Source: Acanthaster planci
Lineage: Eukaryota; Echinodermata; Asteroidea; Valvatida; Acanthasteridae
Assembly (NCBI RefSeq): GCF_001949145.1
Contig: NW_019091369.1
Coordinates: forward strand, 2,028,007-2,092,006
DNA: 64,000 nt
Direction of reading: 5' to 3'
Position numbers and translations under genes: made by a program. Below, in pieces: positions 1 through 11,900 of this stretch (position 1 is the first letter of the stretch; every line of letters begins with the position of its first letter). Under the pieces are notes generated by a model that saw nothing but the letters and a program-made list of their open reading frames with translations, was not told the DNA's origin and did not search any database.

Positions 1-540
1 CTATACCCAACGCATGCGGACACAGCTGTTTTATAACTCCGATCAGGATTAGGGATTTCTTAACAAATAGTTGCCTCGTAGGTATTTACTAACACTTCAG
101 CACTTCAACATCTCGTCACTTTCTGTTTTGACACAGTCATGAATGTAAACATATTGACCATACGCTGCCGGGTTTCATTTGAAGTTGCATGATGTATTCC
201 CGGGGGAATTTCAAGATTTTCCATTTTCAAAATTCTTCACAAATTCAAAACTTCATTTACTGGATGTTTACACCCACATGAATGACTGTCTGGTGGCTAC
301 TCTAATCTGACAGACAATATCTATTGACACCCAAGTATTTCAGCCCGGCGTGCCGCCTTGTAAAAAGAGCCCAGATTGTGCAGTGTTACGTAATTTGCTT
401 TTGTTCCCGAAATTGGCACAGTGCGCTACAGGCGTCTTTTCAAACATGGACCAAATTAACGTGCGTTGGTATTGTATTGCTCATCCCTGATGCACATTTG
501 TCCCCAGTGGTAGTCCGCTCCCCCAACCCTCGAAAACAAT
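1..540. other. Intergenic or intronic DNA with no gene seen
   Basis: AT-rich sequence with no exon-like reading frame bounded by splice sites and no repeat I recognise. It probably lies in an intron or upstream of the gene whose last exon is at 2638-2791. Confidence 0.4.
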
Positions 541-555
541 GACGGATTTCTTACA

Positions 556-1190
556 CTATTGACAACCACCACCCCTCCCCAACCCAGCCCTCAACCCTCC
601 ACCCACTGAGCAGCCAACCCTTCCCACACCCAACCACCACCCCTCCCCACACCCAATCACCACCCTTTCACACACCCACCCCAGCCCACATCCAGTGGCC
701 AACTCTTCCCNNNNNNNNNNNNNNNNNNNNNNNNNNNNNNNNNNNNNNNNNNNNNNNNNNNNNNNNNNNNNNNNNNNNNNNNNNNNNNNNNNNNNNNNNN
801 NNNNNNNNNNNNNNNNNNNNNNNNNNNNNNNNNNNNNNNNNNNNNNNNNNNNNNNNNNCACCCCCAACCCCCCCCCTTCCCCACCCCCACCCCTGCCCAC
901 ATCCAGTGCCCACCCCTTCCCACACCCAACCACCACCCCTCTTCACACCCAATCACCACCCTTCCGCACACCCACCCCAGCCCACATCCAGTGGCCAACT
1001 CTTCCCACGCCCAACTGCCACCCTTCTCCACTCCAAGTCACCACCCCTCCTCACAACCAGCCACCACCCTCATATCCAGCAGTTACCCCTCACCCACGTA
1101 GCCTCTAACCTTTCCCACACCACAATCCCTCCCCCACACCCAACTGCTACCCTTCCTCACACCCAACCACCACCCCCATCGCATGACACC
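556..1190. repeat. C-rich minisatellite, about 85-bp unit, with an assembly gap
   Basis: The strand is almost entirely C, A and T, built from variants of CCACACCCAACCACCACCCC. The phrase CCCACATCCAGTG recurs at 685, 896 and 981, so the last spacing is 85 bp. Bases 711-858 are N, so the array is probably collapsed and its true length unknown. Long open frames here (for example Pro/His/Thr-rich on plus, Gly/Trp-rich on minus) are products of the composition, not genes. Confidence 0.85.
711..858. other. Assembly gap (148 N)
   Basis: A run of undetermined bases inside the C-rich minisatellite. The repeat phase on the two sides is not a whole number of 85-bp units apart, so the gap size is probably an estimate. 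Confidence 1.
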
Positions 1191-1364
1191 TGCCTCTCTG
1201 TCAGTTTCATCCATCCCAATCACAATGTCACCTGCATGGGGCATCACAGAATCATTTCAGAAATAAATCCCCTCCAGTCCTCACAGATGACTGATTAAAA
1301 ATATCTATAAACCCAAACTTCATACACACAAAAAAAAGAACAATCATAACCACTTCCTTTCCAG

Positions 1365-1424
1365 ATTTAGAGATCTATCCAACGGCTTACGTACCAATCA
1401 CTCCACCAAGGCCTTCTAAAAATT
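1365..1424 (+). CDS. Possible internal exon of the upstream gene
   Basis: A 60-nt segment sits between a good acceptor (CTTCCTTTCCAG) and a good donor (GTAAGTAG). Only one of the three frames is open, reading LEIYPTAYVPITPPRPSKN, which enters and leaves in phase 1. The phase does not match the candidate last exon at 2638 (phase 2), so another exon would be needed between them or one of the two is wrong. The product is not recognised. Confidence 0.25.
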
Positions 1425-2342
1425 GTAAGTAGTTCTTGGTAAAACCAAACAAATCATTCAATTTTTCAATCACTCATCAAGTTAGACCCGCCATCCTACC
1501 ATTCACTGCATGACTAGACATTCACCATTTTTTTCTTTGCTGAGCAGTTTTTAAGCTGTTGGAGGGTACAAGAGATTAATGCATATTTTGGGGACTCAAT
1601 AAAGATTATGTTCTTAAGCAAGACACTTTACAACAATTGTGTCCAGATCGTCATTAGAATTAGAATTGTTAGCAAGCCGTTGCTGGCCACAGCACCCATG
1701 CATGTTTCCCACATGCTTCAGTGTGTGTTCAGTTTCTAGGTTTGAACCTTTATTGCACAGAGCACAAACATTGTGCACTTGAGGCTGAGAATGGCCACAC
1801 AAAGGAGCCAAAACTTTAAGCGAAAAAATGCAGTGAAATATAGGCCTGGCTTTCCCAAAGCATGAAATACTGCCTAACAGTTACGTGCTGAGCTTAAAAA
1901 ATCAGGCGGCGGTGCGAAACTGGAAGTGATCCAAGCAATGACCTGACCTCAGGGAATCTGTTTTATGCCCAACAGATCATAAGTAGCCGTGCCTTCACAA
2001 AGTTCATGCCTGACCTCATCACATGTGTCTAAATAATTTGATCCTGGGTGAAATGTCTAACAATATGTTTAAGCCCAACAGGAAAAGAAATGCAATAAAG
2101 GGGCTCCCAAATATTGTAATTGACTCTTATTTTACATCAGCATTATGTCGTATTCTTTTGCGAGAGTTTTGCTTGAGGGACCACGTTATTAATCCCAAAA
2201 CATGCTCCTTCAAAAGGGGAGTATTTAAGTTCAATTTATGAGTTGCCATTGTTCAGAAGAGGATATTATTCCTTCCTTAATCTGTCTCTCTTTTATCAGT
2301 TGCCTCAAGCAAGAAACAGTCATTATTAATCTTGAAACTATA

Positions 2343-2544
2343 GCAGTGTTGTAGTCGAGACCATCAAGAGACCTTTTCACAAGACCAGACACAAGACCAT
2401 GCTCAAGATCATTCATAAGACTCGTCACAAGAACAGGGTAAATAATGAGAAAGGAATGCTTTTGTTGCAGTTCATTTGAATAGCTTGCGACTTGAATTCA
2501 GACTTGAGGTCTTGTGCTGGTGTAAAGAGGTCTGGACTACAACA
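2343..2544 (-). mobile_element. Miniature inverted-repeat element, family A, short copy
   Basis: The ends are inverted copies of TGTTGTAGTC, extended to GCAGTGTTGTAGTCGAGACC on the left. TATA lies on both outer sides (CTATA before, TATAGG after), a possible target duplication. The interior, read on the minus strand, matches the element at 15582-15971 closely over about 75 bp (AAATGAACTGCAACAAAAGC against AAATGAACTGTAACAAAAGT). This copy contains only one or two units of the GGTCTTGTGTCT motif that is expanded in the other copy. Confidence 0.7.
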
Positions 2545-2637
2545 TATAGGCGTCAGTTTTACTAAACACCCTTTGTTTTTGTTCAGATTTTTTTTGTTTT
2601 CTTATTTTGCTTTTTTTTCCTTATCGCCTTTGCACAG

Positions 2638-2791
2638 TTTTGGCAAGATGAACCGTATGCTGATCGCCCACCTAGGCACGGACTCCACCAGGATCTACCC
2701 AGACTGGCCCACCTATCCAGACGTCTCCAAGCTCCGGCTCGTGGACAAGGATGGGATGTGCGTGGAATCCTTGCAACCCAAGAGACTTTGA
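2638..2791 (+). CDS. Probable last coding exon of an upstream gene, product unknown
   Basis: A strong polypyrimidine tract and acceptor (CCTTATCGCCTTTGCACAG, ending at 2637) lead into an open frame that begins in phase 2 and runs about 50 codons to TGA at 2789-2791. The encoded tail starts FGKMNRMLIAHLG, contains YPDWPTYPD and ends ESLQPKRL. Third codon positions are rich in G and C, as in the confirmed exons here and unlike the flanking DNA. I do not recognise the family. A sulfatase-like C-terminus crossed my mind but no diagnostic motif is visible. The rest of the gene would lie upstream, mostly outside the window. No polyadenylation signal occurs close by; the first clear AATAAA is at 5285. 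Confidence 0.5.
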
Positions 2792-3025
2792 TGAGGTCGG
2801 TCGCCGACAGCAGGCATTGTTTGTTTTAATTGTGCTATCTCTCAGGAGTTTGTAGCAACCAAATTATGCATGCAGATCGTGTACCCTGTGATGCCACTGT
2901 GATTTTGATGCAAACAGTTGGGGTCTGTTTGTTCTGTATCCCTAGAAGTAACATTTGACCTTGAAGTTTTGACCTTTTACATACTATCATGTGACTCGTG
3001 TTTTTACAAAATTACAATGTGGGTG

Positions 3026-3087
3026 AGATAACACAGTATTGGCAGAAGAGAGGGTCAGATAACACAGTATTGGCAGAAGAAAGGGAC
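3026..3087. repeat. Tandem duplication, two 31-bp units
   Basis: AGATAACACAGTATTGGCAG is followed by AAGAGAGGGTC and then repeated almost exactly 31 bases later. Confidence 0.85.
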
Positions 3088-3799
3088 CACTCTATCTTAC
3101 ATTGTATACACTTTTCAGAGAGAAATGAAAAATTGAAGCTTTTGATGTTGTGACTTAAAAAAAATTGCCTGTCTCAGTTCATCATCCATGGAACGATGAC
3201 GCAAGATGTGAATGACAAACTATGATGTATATGTGGGGTTCCAAGACTTCCTCTCACAGTTAGAATGCATGTAACTCCAAGTGGATGAGATTGCTCTTGA
3301 GAAAACGGGGTCACAGGCCTTTGAACATGTGAAAATCACCTCTTCATAACATATCCCACAATGCATCTCTTCAGTTCATCCACTCCACTTGTTTGGAATG
3401 TTTCAGCATCCACGACCATTTGTATAATTATGCAATTGAGTTTTATACGCTGAAGGATTACAACTTCCACAAACCACGCTTTGCCAAACCTTTTTCTACT
3501 GTAACAATATTTACACTAAGGCATTTTCATAACAGTTGTGTCCTAGTTCAACCAATATGATGGAAATGGATCAGTTTTTTATTCAGATTTGAGTTACCTG
3601 TTTTTTTAATTGGCATAATTCCCAATTCTCTGTTGTATATCCCCTGAGAGAAACTGAGCACGTTTTCCAGTATTCTTTTGTATTCCTGCTCAATTGGTGT
3701 CCAGTAACACCATTTTAAATGGTACCACAGGGGATAAACTTGGCAGTAATTCTTTGATGTAGAGCGGTGTTTTTTTTCAGTGGAGAATTCTTAGTGCAT

Positions 3800-3851
3800 T
3801 TGCTCCCCCTTTGTGGTGAGGTGGTGAACTTCACCACGAAGGGGGGAGCAA
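3800..3851. repeat. Near-perfect hairpin with G-rich and C-rich arms
   Basis: The left arm TTGCTCCCCCTTTGTGGTGA pairs with the right arm, whose reverse complement reads TTGCTCCCCCCTTCGTGGTG. The loop is about 8-10 bases. It lies in the non-coding stretch between the upstream gene and XPO4, and could be a degenerate miniature element or a structured 3' UTR segment. Confidence 0.7.
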
Positions 3852-4930
3852 TAATGCTAAATTTTCAGTCCATACTTGCCACTTTAGAGTTGAAAGAGGG
3901 GATCTAGTTACAAAAGAAAAGTTTGGTTCAGAATCTGTGGAGTGGTGAGTTTAAGGAAATGGGGGGGGGGAATGCTGCCTAAATGAAAACAAGAATTAAA
4001 CTAGGGTCTGTTGTTTTCAACCATTTTGAAAGAGGGGAATTTACTGATCATCCCAGGGGCCTTTAACAGTATCGAAGCACCCCCCTCCCAAAGTGGTGAC
4101 ATGGAGTTGTTCTAAAGTAAAATAACATGAAATGTGTATACAACGAAATCAACTTTGTAAAAATATCCACCACAAAGATGTCTGATGTTGCATCTAAAAT
4201 TGCCATAATTTGTAAATTTAATATATTTTAAAGATGAGACTATTCATTGACAAATCAATGCAAGTGATGCGTAATTGATTATGTACCTGTTTATATTTGG
4301 GGGTGGGTGATGACAGTTTGGTATCTAATTTGCTGCATATTGTTTACATTGTTTTCGTAATTTGCTTACTTGGCGTTTTTAAAGAGTGGCATTTGCCAAG
4401 TACCTAGTAGAATAGTTACTGAGTACAGATGGAGTCCAAAGTGGTTCAGAAAAGAGGCTGATTGAGAACTCTGTGGCTGTCTTTGGTAGCAGGCCAGATC
4501 ATGGAACGCCTAGGCCCTACGGAAAAAAAAGGGTGTCTATTAAAGATTTAAAGGTCTACAAAGAAACTAGTTCTCTCTTTGAGGTTTCGATTTTTGAAAA
4601 GCTTTAAAGTAGCTGCATAACTCTTCACTGCAGCTTAGCATCAGCGTGAAAGGTGAGGCTCCAGCACTTACAAGTGCTTTGAAATTGGTGCTGGTGCATA
4701 TGACTGAGTGGAGCCGTATGGAAGACTGGTGCCTAGAGCCTGTGGAAGGCTTTAGTCCGGCCCTGCTTAACAGTGGCTTAGTGTGTAAACTGTTTGATAG
4801 TGCTTGAAAGCCTGTAGTTGTGTCCTCATGCCAGGGCTGTGGCTAGAAATAACATGCACCCAGTGACTGGCTGCTGTAGCCGTTTGCAGTGGACTTGTAT
4901 GATAATACTAGCCCCAGCAATGAGACATTG

Positions 4931-4960
4931 CGGCTGTGGCTGCGGCTGCGGCTGCGGCTA
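4931..4960. repeat. Short GGCTGC hexanucleotide repeat
   Basis: Four to five copies of GGCTGC/GGCTGT in a row. In frame this reads as poly-alanine after an ATG, but no coding context follows. Confidence 0.7.
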
Positions 4961-5284
4961 GTGGATATTCATCTCAACCTGGCTTGTTGCAGAATATCGA
5001 AGTCATAGCCACAGTGAAGATCAGACACGACCTGACTATGCTACCAACTGGCAACTTGGTAAAGATGGGACTGCTCAAGTGCCAAGTTGCAAATATATTT
5101 CTGTTTTGTTTTTTTCAGAATTTTTATCTTGGTCATGTTGGTGGTTTTTGTTTAATTTTTTGTATGGATTTCCAGGGATTACTGTTAAGCAACCAGTTTT
5201 ACCAACTTGACAGTTAATTTGTGAAATATTGTATTTACAAGATTTTTAAAATGATTATATTTACATCGTAGGAAAGGATTGTGA

Positions 5285-5290
5285 AATAAA
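5285..5290 (+). terminator. Candidate polyadenylation signal AATAAA
   Basis: A canonical hexamer in GAAATAAAGG. It is the best candidate to end the upstream plus-strand transcript before the XPO4 promoter, which would imply a 2.5-kb 3' UTR. Confidence 0.3.
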
Positions 5291-5769
5291 GGAAGTAATG
5301 CCAAGGGAATGTTTTGTTTTTTGGTGTCTGGAAAACGATGTGTTTAGTCTTGTTGCACTAGTTTTTTTATTGATCTTCAGCAAGATCCAACGGTAAATCA
5401 GAGCTTGGGCAGAAGATTTTAGACTGAACTGCCCATGTATTTTGGGTAACTTTTCATATTGTTTCTGTTTCTTTTTCCTGTTCACAATAGTCCGGATTGG
5501 TTTATTTGGGGGAACTCATGCTTCAGACCTTAAAGGTGGGGGGGGGCAGGATTCTGGCCAAAATTTTACGATAGTTCAGCAAGTTCCCCCTGCTGATGTT
5601 TTACCCCGAAAACTGCACGGGATGTTAGGGACTGATTTAAGTTGATAGTATCCACTTAAGCTTGCTTTCTACAATGATGTGACAGCCACCATTAAACACT
5701 GTTTTGTAGAGTGGAAAACGTTTCATTTCAGATTCTTGCAATTATCGTCAAGGTGGGGTTTTTCTTGTT

Positions 5770-5904
5770 AATTTTATACGATACGAGACGCGCACTATAG
5801 TGCACCAGGGCACCCGCTCTTTAAATAATGCGCAAGTTTGGTCAATGAAATAATAGAGCGCCACCATCCTCTGCTTAACACCCGTTCAGCAAGATGGCGG
5901 CTTT
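5770..5904 (+). promoter_or_regulatory. Probable XPO4 promoter and start region
   Basis: CpG density rises just upstream of the first XPO4 exon (GAGACGCGCACTATAG, ATGCGCAAG, AGAGCGCCACC). The start codon is embedded in AAGATGGCGGC, the classic YY1 site found at the 5' end of many housekeeping genes and also a good start context. There is no convincing TATA box at a fixed distance. The transcription start is inferred, not seen. Confidence 0.5.
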
Positions 5905-5941
5905 CTTGAGCGACCTGGAACACGCGGCGCAGTTGATAATG
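5894..5941 (+). CDS. XPO4: XPO4 coding exon 1
   Basis: Residues 1-16 ([16 protein letters not shown]), starting in AAGATGG and ending at donor GTAAGAA in phase 0. It matches the short N-terminal helix of exportin-4. Confidence 0.93.
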
Positions 5942-8900
5942 GTAAGAAAAACAGGAGTTAGATTGCAGATTTTTAAGTTTAGGCGTCCGAAAATTGAACG
6001 AAATATGAAGTTCAACCCTTGTGGAGTTTGGGGGGTTCGGGTATGTTCTACTAGTGCGGTTTTCGCAATTTTTCGCACGTGTTTATATTTCGCAATTAAC
6101 TGGCATGAGTAGTATCAGCCTGTTTTGATGAATGGTAATAATGGTAGGCCTAACTTGATTACACATGGATAAGGAACGTTAGCATGGTTAGCCAGACGAT
6201 AGGCCTAGGCCTACATACATGTTCTCTTGGTCAGCATGAGGACACTTGGCCTTGTTTCTCGTCCTTGACTGATTAGTGGTGGCTGTTATTCATCATCCCG
6301 TCTGGATTTAGAGGAGATTGAATAGCATTCACATGTAAGTCAGTGGGGAAAATCCTTGGGAATGTTGGGGACCTGTTCCTACTCTCACGTCGGTGTGGAC
6401 TTTTAAAACATGGCAAAGGGGCAACCTTACTCTTTCTACTATTTAACAATGTACAGAGGTTGCCGGGTGTCCGACTGCAAGAATAATACGTGAAGAAGGG
6501 AAACCTACAGTTTAACTTTTAGATTCACCTTAAATAATAGATGATGATGACATTATACTCAATTAAACTGCACTGTGGATGTTGTGAAAAGAGGGCAGGG
6601 TTTTGAGTTTTGAGGGAAATTATGACGGGAAATGTGAGTGTTTTAATACATGACATACATGTGTGGTGGATTTAAATTTACATGTCTGGTTTAGTAGTAA
6701 GAAAGTCACATTTTCTCCCAATTTGCCATTCGAAATTCCAAAAAAATAGGTTCAGTGCAATAAAGAGATGGTTGCCTTTAGTTTTGGGGGACTGACCAGT
6801 TTTACAAGATTAAATTGACAAAAAAAACCTGGGGATCCCCAGCTTGGGGTCCCCATTTTCCTAACAGTACTACTGTTCAGCAGGCCTTAATTTAATATTT
6901 CAAAATTTCACTGTTTGGAAAGAATTTCACACAGATGCATGTCACTTGGCACCCTGTGCACAAATGCTGTGAGACTGGTCTGAAATAAATTCTGTTTCCT
7001 GAGCACTTGAATACCTCAATATTTTCACAGCAGAATTTGAGTTTTAAGGACTTTTTTGCTTTCAGATGGCAACCAAAAAAAAAACCAAATACATCTACAT
7101 GTAAGTAACTGTAGGGAAAAAATTGTAGCCTTCATATAGACTTCTTTCCATATTGTTTCCAGTGCTGATCTACTTATTGCTTTTTTTCCAATAATACTGA
7201 GGAAGAATCTTCCGTCTTGACACCATCGCTCTCTTGACGTCTTGTGTTACAGAATTTTTGTCGCTGTTTTTTTTAAAAAGGGAGGGGTGAGAAAAGAAAA
7301 ACTGAGAACAATTCCACGATGGTTCCCTGTAGACTTTGTCTTTACACATGGCCGCTGGCTTTGTGTGGTAGCCATCTTGCAGGGCAGTTCTTTTGTTCCG
7401 TGGGGAAACCTCCCTTGTGCATACCCTGTGGAACAAAAGCACTGGCCTGCAAGATGGCAGCCATGCAAACCCTCTGTAGTGTTGTAGTTGTTGGAGTGTA
7501 GGCCAACTCTTACCTATGCTAGTGGGGGTGCTAGGCCCCCTGATTGTAAATTTATTTATAGAAGTGTGTCATTCCTCCTTGTTTCACTAGTTTCACCATT
7601 ATTCTTAACTACTGCGTGCACATTTGAGTCTGGTGCTCATGCTGGAATTGTACTGTGCTCGTATTTCTCAATATACAGCAGACCATTTTGATATATCCCT
7701 TTGGATACAATTCCATACGCATCACTAATTTTCCCATCAGAGACATAGCAGCCAACAGAAAGTCAGGCCGTGAAATGAATGTAGCAACGACGGCCAGTTG
7801 CCCTTCTCACTTGCCGAGGTGCCCCGCAAAAAATCTCTGTCCTCACGGCCAGTTTTGCCTTGCCCTATATTTAGCTTTGCCATCGTGTCCTTTTTCCATA
7901 AACATCCATAAGCCTGTAAAAAACCCCGAAAATCCTTGGTTTCAGATACTTGCAAACCTATTGAAAGCGTATTTCGATGTCATGCCACCCTGATCGGCTG
8001 TCTTAAAATCTAGTAGAATTGATGCACAGACGTTGCAATGCTTAGCAGCTTCGATGTCGATTCCGTGCTTGCTCTGAATGTGCTTCGTATATGTCCGCAC
8101 TAAGCATGCAGTGTACATGTACTGTACACTTTTGTAAATAGAAGCACCGGTCCGGAATGTGCCGATACTTCAAGCAGCGACACCCCCGCTGCATAAAGAA
8201 ATACCTCTGTTCGTACACTCACATTCCAGCAGGAGTACGTGTGGCAGATTTTACGAGCAGAGTTGCTTGACTTTCTCTTTCTCAGTGCTCGTGTGTGTGG
8301 TACACAATTCACACTGATTTACATTGAGATCCGTGTACGAGGCATACGTGGGTGTGTGTGCGGTGTATGTTCTGATTGTCAAAAGTTTTTGATGAATGAA
8401 TATTGGCATTTAGCTTCAGTGCCCCTTTTACAGAGATTTTACAAATTTGCAGGGAAAATATTGTTGCATCAGGGTCATAGGGTTTTTGCAGGGGGGGATT
8501 TCGCCGTCCCAGTCAGAGTTGAGTTGGTTTGTTTTTTTTTTGAATCAGTAGTTCTCCCATTAGTTTGCTCTGCTGCTGTTTTGAGATCCATGTATCTTGA
8601 CAGAGGTGGAATTAGACATCTTTACTGTGCTCTGTCAGCTTTTTGGTGTAGCAGTATTGTGGAGTTTGTCAGTTTCGAGCGGTTCAGGCTGTTTTTGGGG
8701 CTGATGTGGCTCATCTTGGCGTCGATGGATTGTAGCCAGTGCTGGCCACTTTTAGATTATCTTGACCTCCCTGCTGCCCGCTGCAGAAGGTCCTAACTTC
8801 TTTGGATGCCCTGCAGTTGGACCTGTTCTGCTTTCGGGGCTGGATGATCTTTGCCGTGATGGGTTTCTTGAAATGCGATCTCTTCTATTCTGCTGTCTGT

Positions 8901-11900
8901 TGCTGAAGGCGTTGGCCTTCCTGTTTGTCCCATGGTCTGATCTGCTCTGCTTTCTGTTCTGGACTGGCTTGGCTGTGTCAGATTTTTTGGAGTTTGATCT
9001 CCTCCACTCCCTTCTGCTGAAGGTCTCAGCCTTGGTGGATTTCCCCCTCTAAGGTTCAAACACTGCTGGCTGCGGTTTGAATTTTGTTGCTCGTGCTGGC
9101 TTTTAAACAAGTTTAATAGGCTGCAGTTTAATGTACTGTTGCGGAGCGTCTTCATTTCGCCAACAACAGCATTTGATATTCTGGAATCAGGATGCCTCCA
9201 CTGAGGCCGACCTGAAGTCTGAGTTCACCTGACTTCATACCAGAGGGTCCGCTGAACAAAAATCAAAGACACCCTCAGCAAAGGACAGCATAATTGAAGG
9301 ATACTCATTAGCCTTAATAGAAAAGTAATTCATCCGTGAACCACCTCCTGGCTTCTTGAAAGACAGGTGCTTTGGGGCGCTGCATGCTGATGATGCGAGA
9401 TACAGCGCTGTCCAGTTGGCAGTGAGAATCAGCACTACAGCCTGTGGGCCTGTTTGCTTCACGCAGATGCGGTTCATGGTCTGTCGTTGGTTCACTGACA
9501 CCTAAATCCGCCTGATGGACAGCAGGAACCAGCTCTGGGATCACTGATCGCAATCCAGATCCATGTGAAATAAACAGGCCCTGTACTTGACGCTTGTAAT
9601 TATCTGCCGTCCTTTTGCTGTCACCGGTAGAGTCTTGACAACTGGTAAAAGCATACCCTAGAGACAGTGACAGCAAGACCAGTAGCTTCAAGGGCAAGAA
9701 GCAGGAGTGTAGCAGTCATAGTATGAAACCACAACTCTCTGACAAGTGGGATTTTACGGTACTACTTTCCTGTCGCAAAAGGGAGAAATGAAGTCCAGAA
9801 ATAAAGTTTAGCATCATCAGCATCGCATCTAGCTACCTGGCCGCCCACCGAGGACAGGCAGACAGGCATTTTTTCCCCCCTGTTCAAAATTTACAAACCC
9901 CTAGTTATTACACTGCATGAATAAATCTTTAGATTTCCATCCAGAGCATGGGCTCATTTAGCACCAAGCGGTGAGAGTTTCACAAATTTTGCCAGGAGGA
10001 GAAAGGCGGATATTTTATTCGTAGATAAAAAAAAAATGACTGTCATCTTTTTCATCCTTTAATAAAGCAAACCCTGTCTGCTATCTCCTCCCTCTCTCAA
10101 AGCCATGTGCAGGAAAAGGACGATGGCCAATCTAACCTTTATCTATTTTCATAAGTTCACGAAAGGGATATGGGTGTGTTATCAGCATGAATCAGGGGCC
10201 GAAATGAGATGGCCTGATCTTTGATCAGCCAATCCAGTGGATGGTATGGCAGCTTTGAACCCTTGCCACCAGATGCTGTGAAAAAGTTGAGCCTTAATCA
10301 ACATTTATAAGTGGGTAATTCCAGAAATTAGGGCTCCTAAAGTGTGACATTTTTGTGTCCCTGTTACATCTAATCTTTGTTATTTCACATAGAAATATCA
10401 CCGGAATTGATTTCTACTATTAGTATTTGTTTGGCAGGTACTTTGCATTAATTCATCACTCTTGGAAATTAGAAAATGTGTTCTGAACTTACAAAATTAT
10501 ATGTCAGATTTGACAGGGACACGAAAAAAAAGGACCCCCTAGTTTCTGGAATTATCCACGTACATGTAGCTTTATCAAGTACCTGAAGAAGCTAAGCTTC
10601 GTCCAAAATTGTGATCATTTCTTTTTTTTTAAGTAGATCATTGAAAGCACTTGACATGCTTCTCCTTCTCTTTTTCTCAAAGGCCCCGCCCGCCTTGGTA
10701 AGCAAGGAACAACGTCAGTCTGCCGAGCACGTCATCTTGGCCTTCAGGAAGTCGAAGGCTCCCTTTGCGGCCTGCAGACACATTCTAGGTTGGTATCGGA
10801 GTGGGAGGTGGTGAACCAATGAGTCAGATTGGTATTTCAATCAAAAGAGCAAGGTCACTCGAGGAACAAAGCGTGCGTGCGAGTCTGCGTAGGGCCACGC
10901 TGGATGGGCAGATCTCACGCACACATCTGAATGACCTCAGATACGCTTCATTTTGGGCATGTGCTGTTGAAATACCAAAGTGGCTCATTGCCTGATCTGG
11001 AGACTTCTCCTGCAAATGCTGCTGAATAAAAATATTTTTAAATGTGGTTGTGGGCTAACTTTAAGGAACAGCTAAGCACAGAAATTCACTGAGTGTAGAA
11101 CTTCATTGGCAACCAACCTTTTTGATGTACAGTGTCATCAATTATGACTGGTACCCAGCATATATGTGCTGAGTACATTAATTTGCTGACCAAAAATGTA
11201 AGGCAGAGTTTTAACCTTTCTTTGACATTTGGCCCAGACGGGGAAAAAGATTTCAACAGAAGTTGGCATGTTGGTGTGTCGAATGAATCGTCTTAACACA
11301 GAAGCATTGTTCAAACAGTTCAGTACGCGCTGAAAAAAACTACATTGGTTTTTGAACATCACAAACCGGTCACAACTTTAAAACACATTCTCCAAATCTC
11401 TGTAATTGAGAACTTCCAGAGGCTTGCGGTTTTTTGTTTTTCAAGGGGGCAGAGGTTACTGGATTATGTTTAGTCAAGAAAATTTGCAGACAAAGGAAAA
11501 CAACTTTGCCTAGACAAAAACAGAAGCCTCCATTGTGACTTCCAGTCTTCTTGTGGATTAAGGTTGACTCACAATTCTTGACTTTTAGTACTTGGATTTG
11601 CTGTAATGTGGTTCACGGCTAATACAACACTTGTTCCAAAGTCAAATCACTCACTCACGCACCAGCACATGTTCTGGAAATTTCAACTTCCCCGTGTTTT
11701 TGCGTTTCACTCCGATGTCCATTGTCTGTCGGCAGGAAATGGGACCCAGATGTATCCTAGCACAGTTTTCAAATTCAATTTGAATACATCGTGCTTGTCT
11801 TCCCCCCCTCCCATATTTTGCAGAGCTCGGTATTAAGGCCAACTTTAAGTATCTCTTTCGCCACCTCACTCTATTTCATGCTGTTTCATCTGGCAGAGTT

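Larger units (their letters stand above)
2792..5760. other. Intergenic region or long 3' UTR
   Basis: AT-rich DNA between the candidate terminal exon and the XPO4 promoter. It holds the duplication at 3026, the hairpin at 3800, a short GGCTGC hexamer repeat at 4931-4960 and an AATAAA at 5285-5290 that could end the upstream transcript. I found no supported coding exon. Confidence 0.4.
5942..10682 (+). other. XPO4: XPO4 intron 1 (4.7 kb)
   Basis: This GT-AG intron contains the inverted repeat at 7360-7470 and the antisense candidate at 9314-9697. It also holds a stretch at about 8240-9155 with long open frames in both directions that look like composition effects. Confidence 0.85.

Noticed and set aside
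556-1298. Overlapping open frames on both strands in the C-rich region (Pro/His/Thr-rich and Gly/Trp-rich)
   Set aside because: They are products of the minisatellite composition, span an N gap and lack splice or start context.
8239-9155. A 185-codon plus frame and a 120-codon minus frame (Ser/Thr/Gln/Arg-rich) in XPO4 intron 1
   Set aside because: Low-complexity, pyrimidine-rich DNA with related short repeats; no recognised motif or splice boundary. The minus frame could be 3' sequence of the secreted-peptide candidate but nothing supports it.
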